Shown here: in pieces, positions 46,048 through 59,715 of the stretch
How positions within the stretch are numbered: position 1 is the first letter of the stretch
How the letters are laid out: every line of letters begins with the position of its first letter
From: Rhizoctonia solani
Taxonomy: Eukaryota; Basidiomycota; Agaricomycetes; Cantharellales; Ceratobasidiaceae
Length of the DNA: 64,000 bases
Assembly (NCBI RefSeq): GCF_016906535.1
Contig: NC_057372.1
Coordinates: 601,501 to 665,500 of the forward strand
Reading direction: 5' to 3'
Notes under the pieces: generated by a model
What the model saw: the letters and a program-made list of their open reading frames with translations, nothing else
What the model was told of the DNA's origin: nothing
Databases searched by the model: none
Translations under genes and position numbers: made by a program

Positions 46048-49000
46048 TCAGACTGTGGAGGTGGGGGTGGGGGGGGGAAAGAGGTCTTCCATGAGTCCAG
46101 GTAAGAACTCGTCTATCCTAAGCACGGTGTCGTGCCATAGTTCCTGTTGGAGCTCGGTCCGAGTGTCGGGTGATGTTGGAGAGAGAAGTATACCGCTCGC
46201 ATTGAGTACAAGTAATACGTTCTTGAGAGATTCAGGAATCGCTTCAGCCTGAAAAAGTAATTTTAGTTTATGAGTCTTGGCAATTAAACGTGTACTTGCA
46301 AGTTGGTCTCTCCGTCCAGTCTTCAAGAACCCTCGCATGACATCGATAATCTTCAACCAAAGCACCTTGGTCTGCAGGTTCAGACTCTCAGGGTGAGCCT
46401 GCAAATGCAAAAACGAGCGGCACAACAACGCAGACGCGCGCAACTTGGTCTCCGTGAATCCTTCCGGATCACGCGCCACGACTGGTGGGTTTAGCAATTC
46501 CTCAACCATCGGCAACACGACCCTGTCGAATATCTCGGCCGAGCGCTCATCAGGTTCTTGCGTGCCCAGTAGGATGCGCTGGAGGTGTCCGAGCGACGCG
46601 TGTCGTACATCTTGGCATGGATTCACACTCTGCCTTCCCAAAACGGAGAGCAAGTTGATCCAGATGGACCAGTAGGCTGAACAAACGGTGAACATTGAGC
46701 TTGTTGGCCTGGATTGCGAACTTACCGTCTTGAGAGAGACCCAGATCGGTAATTGCCTTCTTGAGCTCTGCCAGGGTTGCGATGGCCTTGACGCCACGCT
46801 CAACGGTTGGGTTCCTGAGCGTATAGTTCGATCACAGCGTGTTTACTTGGAGACGCGAAAACTTACGATTGGAGAGGTGGTGGTGGTGCGCGTGCCTGCC
46901 TCTGTCGCTGCCGGCTACGCCAGCTCCTGCGGCGATCGCAAACTCTTCAAGAGATGTAATGAGCCCGTTCACATTATCGGAAGACACGCGTTCAGGGGTC
47001 GAGGCGATCTGAACTAATAAGTCGAGCGCCGTCTTGGATGCTTCAGCATTTACAATGGAACCGCGGAGGAGGCTAAAGACTAATGCCCATTCGGTTTGAG
47101 AGCTGGAAGAAATGTAAGTGTCCGACGCCGTGTGTTAGATGTCGCTTACGATATGATGGTTGGATGTTCTTGAACTAGCAGTGCCAGGCCAGCAACAATC
47201 TGTTCTGTGACCGCGTTGAAGACTGGTGGGGAGTCCCCCAAGGGTATCGAGCGAATGTAAATCTGGTCCCTCAGGCTCGGCTACGTTGTGATTGAATACT
47301 TGGATAAATGCGGCTGCTGAATATGTTTACCTGGTTGGCCGCAATGCGGCACAGTCGGAGAAGTCCGACAACGGCTCGCTCCACTAACAACACACTGTAG
47401 TTTATCGAAGATGATAGAATCATTGACAAATGCTCAAACACGATAGGCCTGTGAAAGTTAGTGTTAACGTATAGTACTGAATGACGACTTACCAGGTCTC
47501 TTCAATATGACTGGAGGTCTGCACAGCTATGCTGACCATTGTCTCCAACAGGAACACTGAAGTGGGATCGTAGGGAAGTTGATTCTCTGACGGCGAGGGG
47601 TCAACTGGAGTTGTCGGACCAGTTGGCGCCTCATCTGCAGGAGGCACCTTTAACGAAGCACGCCTATCCGCCAAGGCTTGTAAAGCCTTCATCGCAGCAA
47701 CTAATGCCGGGAGTTCAAGCGACCTATCAATACCAAGCACTGTCAGCTCTATGAATTTGGTGACCAGATATCACCCACATGATCTGTCCGTATAGTTCGT
47801 CTAACTGGCAGGAAGTCACACAGTCAATAGCACTCATCGTATTTTCAATATCTTCGTCATTCGGTTGAGACATGACATTCTCGGAGCCGGACCCATAAGG
47901 CGTGAGCAAATATGAAGATAGTGCTGACAGGAGTCCAGTGTCGGAGCGATTCTGAGCCGGGGTGAGAGCAGGGCCGCCTTGTAATGGTATCATTGAGACA
48001 CCTCCGAGGAAATCTTCCATTTGGAGCATGCGCATTGGGAGAAGTGAGTGGAAGAATAGTGTTTCAAACATTTCAAACACCTGGGTATACAGTCAGTTAA
48101 CTCTGGATGAATGCGCGCCATGATCATTACCTGTCCCCATCCCTCTCGAATTGCGTTTCCGTTGCCATTCGCAATGTTGAATAGCACTACCGCAGCAAGT
48201 TGACCCTTTAAGTTCGTCCCGAACTTGACAGACAAGGGAGAGACGGTTACGTTCTGCCCTTCCACTTGCACGATTGGATAGACAGTTGAACGGCTTAGCA
48301 TTGGACTACCCAAGAGTCCAGTTGCTTGTGATAACTGCCCAACAACAAAATCGAACACCTCGGGAAGTTTAAAGTAACCAGCCAGTGTCGCACATTGACG
48401 GAATCCGGCAATCGCTCGTTCAATTACATAGTCGTCGTCTATATTGGTGAAAGCAAAAGCGATAGCTTGGATGACAGGTTGCCATGTGAGCTCGAACATG
48501 TCCTTGTCGAAGGCCGAGGTGTTGCAGACTATGTATTCTCCTGCGTAACACGTGTTTTACCAGTCATGGTAGCCTGGTCGGTATTCGACCACTTACCTGC
48601 ATATTTCGATCGTAACAAGAGTTCTTTCCATGCATAATCAAACCCAAGCTGGCCAGTATGTTCCTCCGGCATCACGATCTCTCGTTTTCGTAGACTGTCA
48701 TAAATAGCTTGCTTTGTTCTATTTTTAATTGTACATTCCAGCGCGACTAGCTCAGTACTCACCAAATATTCAGGGTCGAAATCAGTGTTATCATTGACAC
48801 CCTTGAGGTTCTTCTGGTAGTCGGTTATAGTCATCCGTTTCTATCGGGGCTTCAGTTCATAAAGTACTAGTATCAAACCAAATAACATACCCGGTTTTGA
48901 GGATTGTGTAGGTCAGTATTCAACATAATAACTGAATAAGACAACACAAAGACCGCATCCTCCGACTTGATACCCGCTATTTCCACATACTTGATCAGCA

Positions 49001-51561
49001 CCGAGGTCAAAATATGCAGTATAGGATACCTACGTGGCTCACATGCGAAAAACCGCTTCGCAAATGTTTCAGTTATGCGTGCAATGGGCTGAGCCTCTCC
49101 TGGTAGTCTGAAAGACTCCAATAGTTCCCGCATGGCGTCAGCAATCGGTTTCTACTCTGTGTCAACTATTTTGGCATAGATATTCCAGCGACTGTGATAC
49201 TCACTCCTCGAAAATCGAAGAGTCCAATAAACTCCTTCAATAGTTCTGGGTTATCAAGATGGGATATATACTCCCCTAAGACCTTTTTATCCAATCTGGG
49301 GCAATTCTTCAGGAAGCGTGCCAGGCTCTTTGGGTCGGCTGGCTTGGGTTTCTCCTTTTCAGTTTGGATGGCTTCCTCTGACTTTTCCGCAAGTACATCT
49401 GACTCCTCCGTCCGGAAGTCCACTAGCCCATTCTCGAGCATGAATGCGACGCCTTTCTTAGGCTTTTCGTTGAACTTTTGTGCAGCTGTAAGCACAAGTA
49501 GCTTCTGCGATTTTGTATGAAGCAAAGAATCGGGCGTCATATTATTCTATAATATACGGCCATCAGAAACGGTGTATAATTAGACCACAGAAGACGCACA
49601 TTGGTCCAGTTGCTAGCGGCCTTTAGTAATTAAGGATCTATGTCAAAACCAGCTTTCATAGTTGACCTATGCTGGTGCTCACATCCGGTGCTTCGGCTCG
49701 TGCATGCATTCGATCTACATACGCCAAGAGCATATCTAATGCCAATAGTCTTGAGGCATATTGTTGCTGTCCCCCGATTCCCATCAGTGGGTATGTAGAC
49801 TAGTGATGGTGGAGGAATGCCTCAGTAAACGTCCACTTCCTAAAACATCCAGAGAGGCGTACCTTAGCTAGAAACCCAATAAGCCTTTCAAATATATCCT
49901 CACAATTGACATCGCAATCGTAATTAGCCCATAGATCTACCATGAAACTTGGCTCCCTCGACAAGAGAATCAAAACTTCGAGCATTAATTCTCGCAGCTC
50001 AGGCTCGACGTTCCCCGACACGGCCCCGGCTTTGGGAGTGCCTAGGCTGGGCGTTTTTGGTGTGCCTAGGGCCGGGGTGCTTGGTCGTGGTCCTCCAGTT
50101 GGCGTCTCCGTGCCAAGTCTCCCAGGTGACCTACCGTCAAAAATAGGACCTACCGGCTCTAGTCTAGCCACCAGAAAAGATAAGAATAGTTCTCTCTGTA
50201 GCTTTAGGCTCGGTCGTGCGACTTCGAACAAAGTTGCAATGGCTTTGAAGGCGGCGAGTCGTAATGCAGGTGCCTCTGCTCGGGCGAGTAAGAATAGATG
50301 GCGACACCCACGATCGGCAAGCAACGTAACAAGCGAGGGGAACTGCATCAGAATATAAGGGGATAATTGTTTTTCTGAAGTTTCTGGGTTGGGGTTCGGT
50401 AGACATGTGCATAGGGCAGCAGTGATGATGCCCAAAGCCGTAAGACGAATAGTGTCCGTATGTTGCTGGTCATTGGGGTCGAGTAGGTTGATCAGCACTC
50501 GAAGGACTTCAGCAACGGTCGGTAATCCATAAGGATGGGCTATGAAAGTATGTTTATCAACCGCCTATCATTTCAGCGACGACCGCTTACGTTCAGCTTC
50601 AGCTTCATGTGGAGCTGGTGTATGAGCTTGATCTAATACACCACCATCAGCTCCCGGAAGCGAATTCGTTACTATGGTCGGTGAGAGTGTTAGCCTCATG
50701 TCTGCGCTGGCCTCTTCTTCTTCCTGTCGCATACGCTGTTCTTCCGTAACTGGATCTAATTTACGAAGCCGACCAAATATCTCCCGAATTATTGTTTGCA
50801 TATTTGCTTCCGCTGTTCTACGCAAGACCTCTACAAAGAATCAAGGGGTAAATCTATCAGATTTCAAGCCAGCAACTAGTCGCCTACCACTCGACCGCAT
50901 TTGGCAGCATATAGTCAATACCTTTTCCAACATTTCACAGGCCTCAACATCACTGATACGAGTGCCACATGGGCTACATATAAAATCTTGAATAACAGCG
51001 ATTATCTTGAGGAGTACTGCTTCATCTCGCCCTGAATCACTTGGTTCAAAAACGCAGCGCGACAGGGCACCGCTGAGCTCGGAAAGACACGGTATAATGG
51101 ATTGGTCTGGTACCATCACTCCGTTGACAAAGAAGTTGTTGATCGCATTGAGTGCTGCGGTCGTGATCGGTCCTGTGGAGGTAGGAGTACTTATTACCGC
51201 AACAAATGGTTCGAGAATCTCAATGATCGGTATCTCGTGTACATCTGTATTTCTCAGCGTGATATCCATGGGTAATAGCATGGCACTCACCTTGTACATC
51301 TCTTATTTTTCGCTTCAAGTATTCGAACCCGCCCATTAGGTCTACCTCGCGCCTTGGACCTGGTGAACGTGGTTGATTATCCAAAGCTCCCCGCCGGAGG
51401 CCCATATTAGTCGCAAGTTGCGCATCTCGTCTCCGTTGTATACCGGCATTTACGGCCCATCGAGAATTCTTGCGCATTACTGACGTTACCGATATGATCT
51501 CCGAGTATACAATGTGCGTGTGCGAGCGCCCATCCCAACCTGGAGTATATTTGTCTTCCAT
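46048..51561 (-). CDS. GEA1: Sec7-domain ARF-GEF of the GEA/GBF1 class
   Basis: Guanine-nucleotide exchange factor that activates Arf1 at the Golgi. Start [20 protein letters not shown] (51561), then [15 protein letters not shown]. The N-terminal dimerisation and HUS region includes [100 protein letters not shown] and [20 protein letters not shown]. The Sec7 domain begins near 49540: [64 protein letters not shown] with the catalytic Glu in PGEAQ, and [43 protein letters not shown] repeats follow down to [16 protein letters not shown] at 46048. Size, domain order and lack of PH domain fit Gea1/2 rather than Sec7. The frame is clean over roughly twenty exons. Confidence 0.95.
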
Positions 51562-52836
51562 GCTAGAACTTGTAGGATTTCTCTGCCTTTTTAGATACTT
51601 TTAGTTTAGACTTAGCATTCAGTGACGGAAGGTGGTAAAGCTGAGACCAAAGTAGTGGTGAATCGAGACACGTCGTTGTGTCGTCGATATCACGTGGCCA
51701 CCGAGACGGGAATCAATCCCGCTTTCCCATTATACATCAACACTACTAATACATGAAATTGCACTTCAAGCCCATCCCTACTAAAATAAATGCCACGCAA
51801 ATCAGCCCGTATTTTAAGAGTCCAGGAGATGGAGCGCAAGTATCACCCCTAGCCGCTGATGGACACTCCTCCGCCGGCCGGTCCACTTTTCCCTTGTACC
51901 AATAGTCGAAACTAGTTTACTTAGTAAATTAACTTGACAACAGAATTAAGACACACTCAGGGAGATCTTCCATATTTCTATCATCGAACAAGAAATTTAG
52001 CAAAATAATGAGATTCATAGGGAAACCCGAGCTTACCTCCTATATATAGTGACTTTCCACTAAAAAAACTATTGGGTGGGTATGGGTGTATCAAAGAGCG
52101 AGTACTCAACGCACTCCGCGAATCAGGGGGATTGGGTTGGTTTCAAGCTACACGAAGCGCTCGTCTGGGATTTTATTCTCCCTCTACCTGCTTAGACGCT
52201 CGATAGACGCGGACGCTGTCTGAACCCTACGCCTCGTATATGTGTGCTTTAGCACCTTTTCGAAAGGTTATCAAATGACTACGACATACGTGGGGCCTGG
52301 GCCTGTGAAGACTAACATCACTAGGGTGGCAATTGTGAGCAACCCTACCAAGCGGGGTTTATCTGTATGCTACAGTAGATCAGCCAAGTAAGTCATTTCG
52401 GATAGTCTCACTAGCTATATTTAGGGAAAAGGTTTATATGAATTGACGAGGTTTGGGGTGCTAGAAATTCCAGACTTAGAATAACACTGGGTATATATGC
52501 GTATTAGTTGGACACTAACTTGAGTGACAAAAGACTATGTAAGCCAAATCCATTGTGCCCTTCATAGGACCCGTAGTCATCTGAGTAAACCGTAGTTGTC
52601 ATCTTCGGGATCCTTTGACCAGAATCGGAGCCTATTTAGCTTGGCGCAATCTTCTGCTAACAAACCTTGAACACATTCAAAGAGATTGGCAAATTTCCAA
52701 TCCAGATACATAGTAGCTGAAATCGACATGAGGAGGGGTGACGTAGTACATGCTGCTTAAATGCATGCCTTCTCGAGCTCACAGCTGCCATGGAAGAGAA
52801 CAAGCAAAAAGGAAATTTATGTGTTGAGGGAGATGG

Positions 52837-53355
52837 TTAGGCTCCAGGCAATATTATTGACAGCGATCTGATGCCAATAGCGCCTCTAGGTGCGTAACAG
52901 ACGCCTAAACGATAGAGTACATGGGTATGAATCTTAATGTTGTCACCCATTCCATTAAATGTCAACAGAGGCGTCCTGTCATTGCGGAGACTTCGGAATT
53001 TATACCACAGGCTCATGCTTGTAAGTCCCAGGAGATGAGCCAAGTTTTTGTCAACAAATCTATTGGCATATGTATGTTTTAGATTCGAATAGACTACCTG
53101 CGACAAGTCACCATAACATTCTTTCGAAACTACAGTAGAATATTGTAGTAAATCTACAGTTGTCAAGTACGCATCTGATAGTCTTAAGTCTTCAATGTGA
53201 TGAACTGTATTTTCACTAGTATTTAAATTTAATACTTCTGTTGACGATCTCGCCCTAGACCCCCAGTCCTGTTCAATTTGGGCCTTGGACTCGAGGTTGA
53301 CTTTCAGCTTGGATCTGGACTTGGTTTGTACCCTGACCAGAACCTTGACTCCCAC
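52837..53355 (-). CDS. Orphan 172-codon ORF
   Basis: Uninterrupted frame from MGVKVLVRVQTKSRSKLKVN to SLSIILPGA. No domain, signal or repeat recognised. Early sequence is Lys/Arg/Ser-rich, the rest compositionally normal. It is longer than most chance frames in this AT-moderate region and lacks introns, so it could be a young gene or a retroelement remnant; chance remains likely. Confidence 0.22.
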   Translation of the reverse strand: MGVKVLVRVQTKSRSKLKVNLESKAQIEQDWGSRARSSTEVLNLNTSENTVHHIEDLRLSDAYLTTVDLLQYSTVVSKECYGDLSQVVYSNLKHTYANRFVDKNLAHLLGLTSMSLWYKFRSLRNDRTPLLTFNGMGDNIKIHTHVLYRLGVCYAPRGAIGIRSLSIILPGA

Positions 53356-56331
53356 TGGTGCCTACATTATGAGTTTTATTCCTCTTGTATGCGATACTGC
53401 AAGATAAAACCCATTAGTTTAAGTTCCGAAGCCTGTATATAAACCCATCGCTCACATAGGGAGGTCACTGATGCTACCAAGTCAGACGTCACTTCAAGTT
53501 ATACGAATCCAATAAACTCACATGGGACTAGACATATTAACTTTTACTCTTTGAGCACCTGGTTCGTACGCTGAAGGTGTGGATAAGAGTGAGTTAGGAC
53601 AACTTAAACGTTTACGCTGAGTATATATATGTATGAGGTGCAAGGGCCTTTTCCCGCGTGGTCGCGCGCCAGCATTTAGACGCGTTGTAAGGATAAAGTA
53701 AGGGGCTATCGAACATTGAGCGCCTCACTGCCCCGCAACTGACGCCGGCCAATTAGAGTTGATGTAGGTCGAGTGGAAAAGTACACATGACCTACACAGC
53801 GAGGTGATATCGAGATGAGATCGCCCTTGAAGATGTACGGCATGATGCTATATATGTGCTATCAAAGTGAACTTGCACGTTTTCGAGCTCCAGGTTACCA
53901 AAAATTCGATGCGCTCCTTCGAATTCTGTCTCAGAGACTGTTCTGATGGTGCGGTCATGGTAAGATCACCGGACTTTTGGGAATACCAGTGCCCATAACT
54001 GCGGAGCCCTTGCCGTTTCAGATCCCTCGAGTCCCACGCGTGTAGAACTAGATATCAACACTATTGAATCACTTTAGCTTGGATAAGCATAATCGTGACC
54101 CCTGAGTTTTCGACCAGCGTTAGACCGGAGGAGCACAAGTATAGTAAACGAAGATAGAACCCGCATGGTGGGTGGCACCATCAGAAGCATAGTCTAATTC
54201 ACCCAGGAGCGGGTTCTGAGATTTACTGTCATGGTGTCAATTATTCACAGCGTTCAGTATATAAACTCACATACACCAGGAGAATAGCTTGAACTTCCGG
54301 ATCCGAGGGCTCCTAAGATTCGTGAAAGCTGTGGGAGCTACGCGAATACCTTGTGTTCAAGTTATTACTGATGTTGGGGCCCCTTAAACAGTATTTGTGG
54401 TGGATGCAGCCACCATCAAGGACATCACAGCTTTGTGCTCATTTAGTCACACCAGGCTTTACGTGGTTCAGAGGGGTTCGCCAATACGATCACGTGAATG
54501 ATCATACCTCAGGGGTTAGGGGCTACTGAGGCCGCGTTTGTACCAAGCCCACCTTTAGCTACTGTATGTAACGACCAACCGATGAGATCTAATCCATGCG
54601 CATCTACAAATTTTTGCTATGCTTCATTCGTTTCCTTGTACTTAATGTATGGAATGTCGTATGTACGATGAGCTCCGCACATACAAAATATCAAAACCAA
54701 GATTGCTATGGGAGAAGCCCAGGTTATTTAAGCGCGTTGGGCCAAGCCAGGGCTCAAAGTATACAGGCTTAAGTATGACTCGCGATTGGGTAACCGAAGA
54801 TTCAAGGATATATGCTATCTAGTAGTTAGTTGTTAGTGGTTATAACCGGCAGGCATCGGGCACTGATGGTCAGGACAATGCATTCTCATGGTGAGGTTTA
54901 GTTTTCGTGCTAGTAGGTCAGACGCTGGGTGATAAGGGGTGGCCCGACTTTATGGCACATGTCTAATTGACCTCCGAATAGATCAAACGCGGATGTTCCG
55001 AACAAACATTTCAGTACTTCTGTATATGCACATCAAGAAAGTAATCAAATCAAATCAACCGAAAATAGGCTAGATGTAGACACGGGCGAGGTCACATCCA
55101 ACTCGAACTTGTAACCACGCTCGCGAATACAGTAAAATACAATTCAACTCGAGGTGAAATAATGGGATCGTAAAGTCTGAAAGGGAAATACTCAGGGATG
55201 TTCAATCGATCGTTGTGAAGAGCCTACCTAGCCTTGAGTAGGCGGCGCTTGAACTACGGGCTTGATCTTTTGCCCTGGGATAGTTCTATGGGTGGTTATT
55301 AGTAATCAGCGTCCCCCCATAAGTATCTTGGGCTCACTGGGTTTGCTCGGACATGACTATATACAAAAGGTAAGAACAAGAGGCTGCCTGAAGTGCTATG
55401 CCACCATTGAGCTCGTCGCCTCTCTATAATATACCTTTCGTCTAATGCGAACAATGCACGCGATGGATGAAATCTATACTAGAGTTGCGCGCATAACATC
55501 CTACGTTGACATCGTGTAATGCTCCCTCCCACGCTAGCAGCTGTATAGTGCACCACAAACAAGGAATGCAACCGGGAATACGAAAAGGTCTGTAAGATTC
55601 CCGGGATGTGTAACTATGCAAATCCCGGTCATGGTAAGCCAAGTCCGAGCGATCGCGTGCTGATCGACCGCACATTGCATCAAATGTGCGCACCCTGTTG
55701 ATCAGGATCAGCTTGAAAACTCCTGCTTTGCCAATCAGGTCCTCACAGTTTTTGCTATACAAGGTGTTGGTTTAGTATACCATGAAGTGTTGTGCACATG
55801 TATGCTTAAATTAGGCATGGCGCGTAAAATGGTAAGGTGATTGTAAATTGTACCCCGCATACTTCTAGGCCTTGAATAGCGCTATACAAAAGGATCTAGA
55901 ACGAAAGGTGTAACCGAAGTATATGCGCTCTGAATCATGCGGAATCACATCGCAGTAAGTGCAAAGTATATCTTAAAAGGAGCAGCGGAGGAGTGGTTTA
56001 CACCGACATCGGATCGACAGCCCTCTTTTTTATTCGACTAAATAAGCAAAAAATAAAACAAAAGAAACAATGTAATAACTTTAGAAGTATAACACGTGCA
56101 AAGCCGTTGCGCAGTAAAGCTATAGAAGTGGATGGGGACGAGCCCAGCAACTTCTAGTAAATATGTGATGCCCATTATCATCTTTAAGCAAACGTTAGCG
56201 TGAGAATATCGGGTAAGATAAGAGAAGTAGAACACACGGTTTGACCTATGCCTAGTGTTTCACGGCCAGGACTGTACAAAGTCCATATGCATGGTGAGGA
56301 AGCTTAGGTTGGATAATGGAGGGATAAGCAA

Positions 56332-56342
56332 GGGGGGGGGGG
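56332..56342 (+). repeat. Homopolymer G11
   Basis: Eleven G in a row in non-coding sequence. Confidence 0.9.
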
Positions 56343-56941
56343 ACTATGGAGGTATGGCTGGATTGAAGTATGTTCTCTTCTCCAAGTCAGTTTTTATGCC
56401 CAACCCACATCAATAAGGAAGACACATGGATATGGTAAGGTACTACGAGGGTCCGCAAAGCCGCAGACGCGCGAACAGGAGATTCGCGCTAGTCTACTAA
56501 ATTAGGTGAGCTTAGCCGCGATGGGATAATACTTTGTACCTGTATTTAAACCCAAAGCAATACTATTGGAGAATTGGAGACTAGGCTCCTCCAGCGAGGC
56601 CATCTGAGATTTCGAAAACGGGCCGAGCCTCAAGGGCAGTCGTTAATTTCGGACCGCGACACCGTGGCTCGCGCCAATCCCGCTGAATACTATGACTAAA
56701 ATATGCCACCCGCCAAAGGGAATGTCAGTGGGGTGTGTGTGGGTTGCGCTGTAGTTCGAAATTGAATGTTCAGCGTGCGAACGGTGTGATTTCTGGGTTA
56801 GATTATGCTCATTTTGGAGGATGGGATTGGGTATAGGCTCGTGCGTATCCGAAGATGCGACCGCCTTGTTGGATGTATATTCCCGGTCTTGGAAAATGTG
56901 TGATATGCAACTGAAGTTCTTGTTATTTATGTGCCTTTTTA

Positions 56942-57481
56942 TTGATAGGAGATGGAGTAAACGTTGAATTTACCCTGTGGGCGACCTCAAAATGGGATAG
57001 AATTCTACACACAGATATCCCACGAGAATTGATGATTTTCATTCCGATACTGAAGACGTGCTTCCAAGAACCATATATTGGTCCAACATGCCAGGCTCTT
57101 GGTAGTTGGTCAATGCAAGGCAACCATAAAAAGGCGAAATCCGATCGGGGTATAGCCCACACCTGTATATTTACATGTGGAGGATTGGCGGGGCACAGTC
57201 TGGTGCATAGCGCCAGTAGGCGTGGAACTTTACCTTATGTTACCATCGAGGTAATTCGAGGTATTCAGCTCTATTCAGCGTTTGGAGTGCATTTCACGCA
57301 GTCTTGGATAATCACTTTGCATTGGCGCAGGGTCAAATCCAGAGTTGGCTCATCCCACCAGAGTCGAGTTGACGCGCCGACCATTACAGAACATTCGCGA
57401 CGCTGCACGAATGTGCGCCAGGGGGTTGCAGTAGAACTCACAAGGTTTTACGAATCTTATGATGATATAGGTACACCATAA
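56942..57481 (+). CDS. Orphan 179-codon ORF
   Basis: The longest intron-free frame in the desert, MIGDGVNVEFTLWATSKWDR to YESYDDIGTP, followed by a stop 390 bases before the PKA start. No recognisable family. Opposite strand is also open over part of it, which lowers confidence. Might be a lineage-specific gene, a repeat fragment or chance. Confidence 0.2.
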   Translation: MIGDGVNVEFTLWATSKWDRILHTDIPRELMIFIPILKTCFQEPYIGPTCQALGSWSMQGNHKKAKSDRGIAHTCIFTCGGLAGHSLVHSASRRGTLPYVTIEVIRGIQLYSAFGVHFTQSWIITLHWRRVKSRVGSSHQSRVDAPTITEHSRRCTNVRQGVAVELTRFYESYDDIGTP

Positions 57482-57871
57482 ACAACCACAAACCATGACG
57501 TACCACACGCCCCCATATGCATCCGGTCGCTGAACACTCGTTACCCTCGCTCATCCTTCTCAAAGTTCAATCTCGATCCCATCTCAGCTCCGCCCAAACC
57601 CGACTCCTTTCTCAAAAACCAAAAAACAACAAACAAAAAAAAAGTCAAGTATCACCCATCAGCCCGAAGCAGGAGGAAACGGAACAAAGGAGCGATCTGG
57701 GGGGACAAACAGGGGCAAACAGTACCGAGAGGGAGAGAGAGAGGGCGGCTGTTGCTCTGAACTTGTTGCTTGATTCTGGTCGCCGTCGTGAGTGAGTATA
57801 GAGCAACGGAATGAAGGGGGGAGATGAGGATATTTGTTTTCTGATGCGACGCAGTCTGGTAGATTCTAGAT

Positions 57872-59274
<1,403 letters not shown>

Positions 59275-59715
59275 GCGAAGGAAGGGGGTGCATCCCTTGG
59301 CGTACCACAAATGAGCGCGGCCTTCTTGTCTTCTTCATTAATTAATGATTATTCTTTCGAGCTCGCGTGGAACGCTCCGACTTGTTACCATACTACTGTA
59401 GTAGTTTCTCGTCTCTTTTTTTTCTATTCTTTCCTTGTGTCTTGTCTTTTACGGGTGGATGTGTTAAACTTGGTCTTGTATGCGCTGTAGTGGAATGAAT
59501 TTGAGTGTGTTGTTCCTTGTGCCTATGTTTCCCTGTCTTTTTTAATGTTTTGACCGGAGCCGAAGATCGATCGGGCGCTTGTTTGGTTCGAGAAAGAAAA
59601 GAGTGGGCTGTGGACGCGAACCTCTCTGTTCATATCGCAGGAAGGACGACAACGACCAGGGGGTTTGGAGATATAACTCAAGGTATGTGTGTGCTGGGAC
59701 AAGATCTATCTCGCA
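59275..59715. other. Gap between PKA and GT90 genes
   Basis: Same-strand spacer holding the PKA 3' UTR (T-rich, with TTTTTTTTCT near 59417) and the GT90 promoter. No gene seen. Confidence 0.4.

Larger units (their letters stand above)
51562..57871. other. Gene desert with two orphan ORFs
   Basis: Over 6 kb between the ARF-GEF promoter and the PKA start. Apart from the two longer frames listed separately, only short frames without motifs occur. The last 300 bases before PKA are C/A-rich with an A9 run (57636) and a GA-rich leader (57727-57750), probably PKA 5' UTR. Nothing here resembles a complete transposon. Confidence 0.45.

Noticed and set aside
51695..51725. Small hairpin GGGAATCAATCCC resembling a T-arm
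   Set aside because: Loop and flanking stems do not fit a tRNA; probably a chance palindrome.
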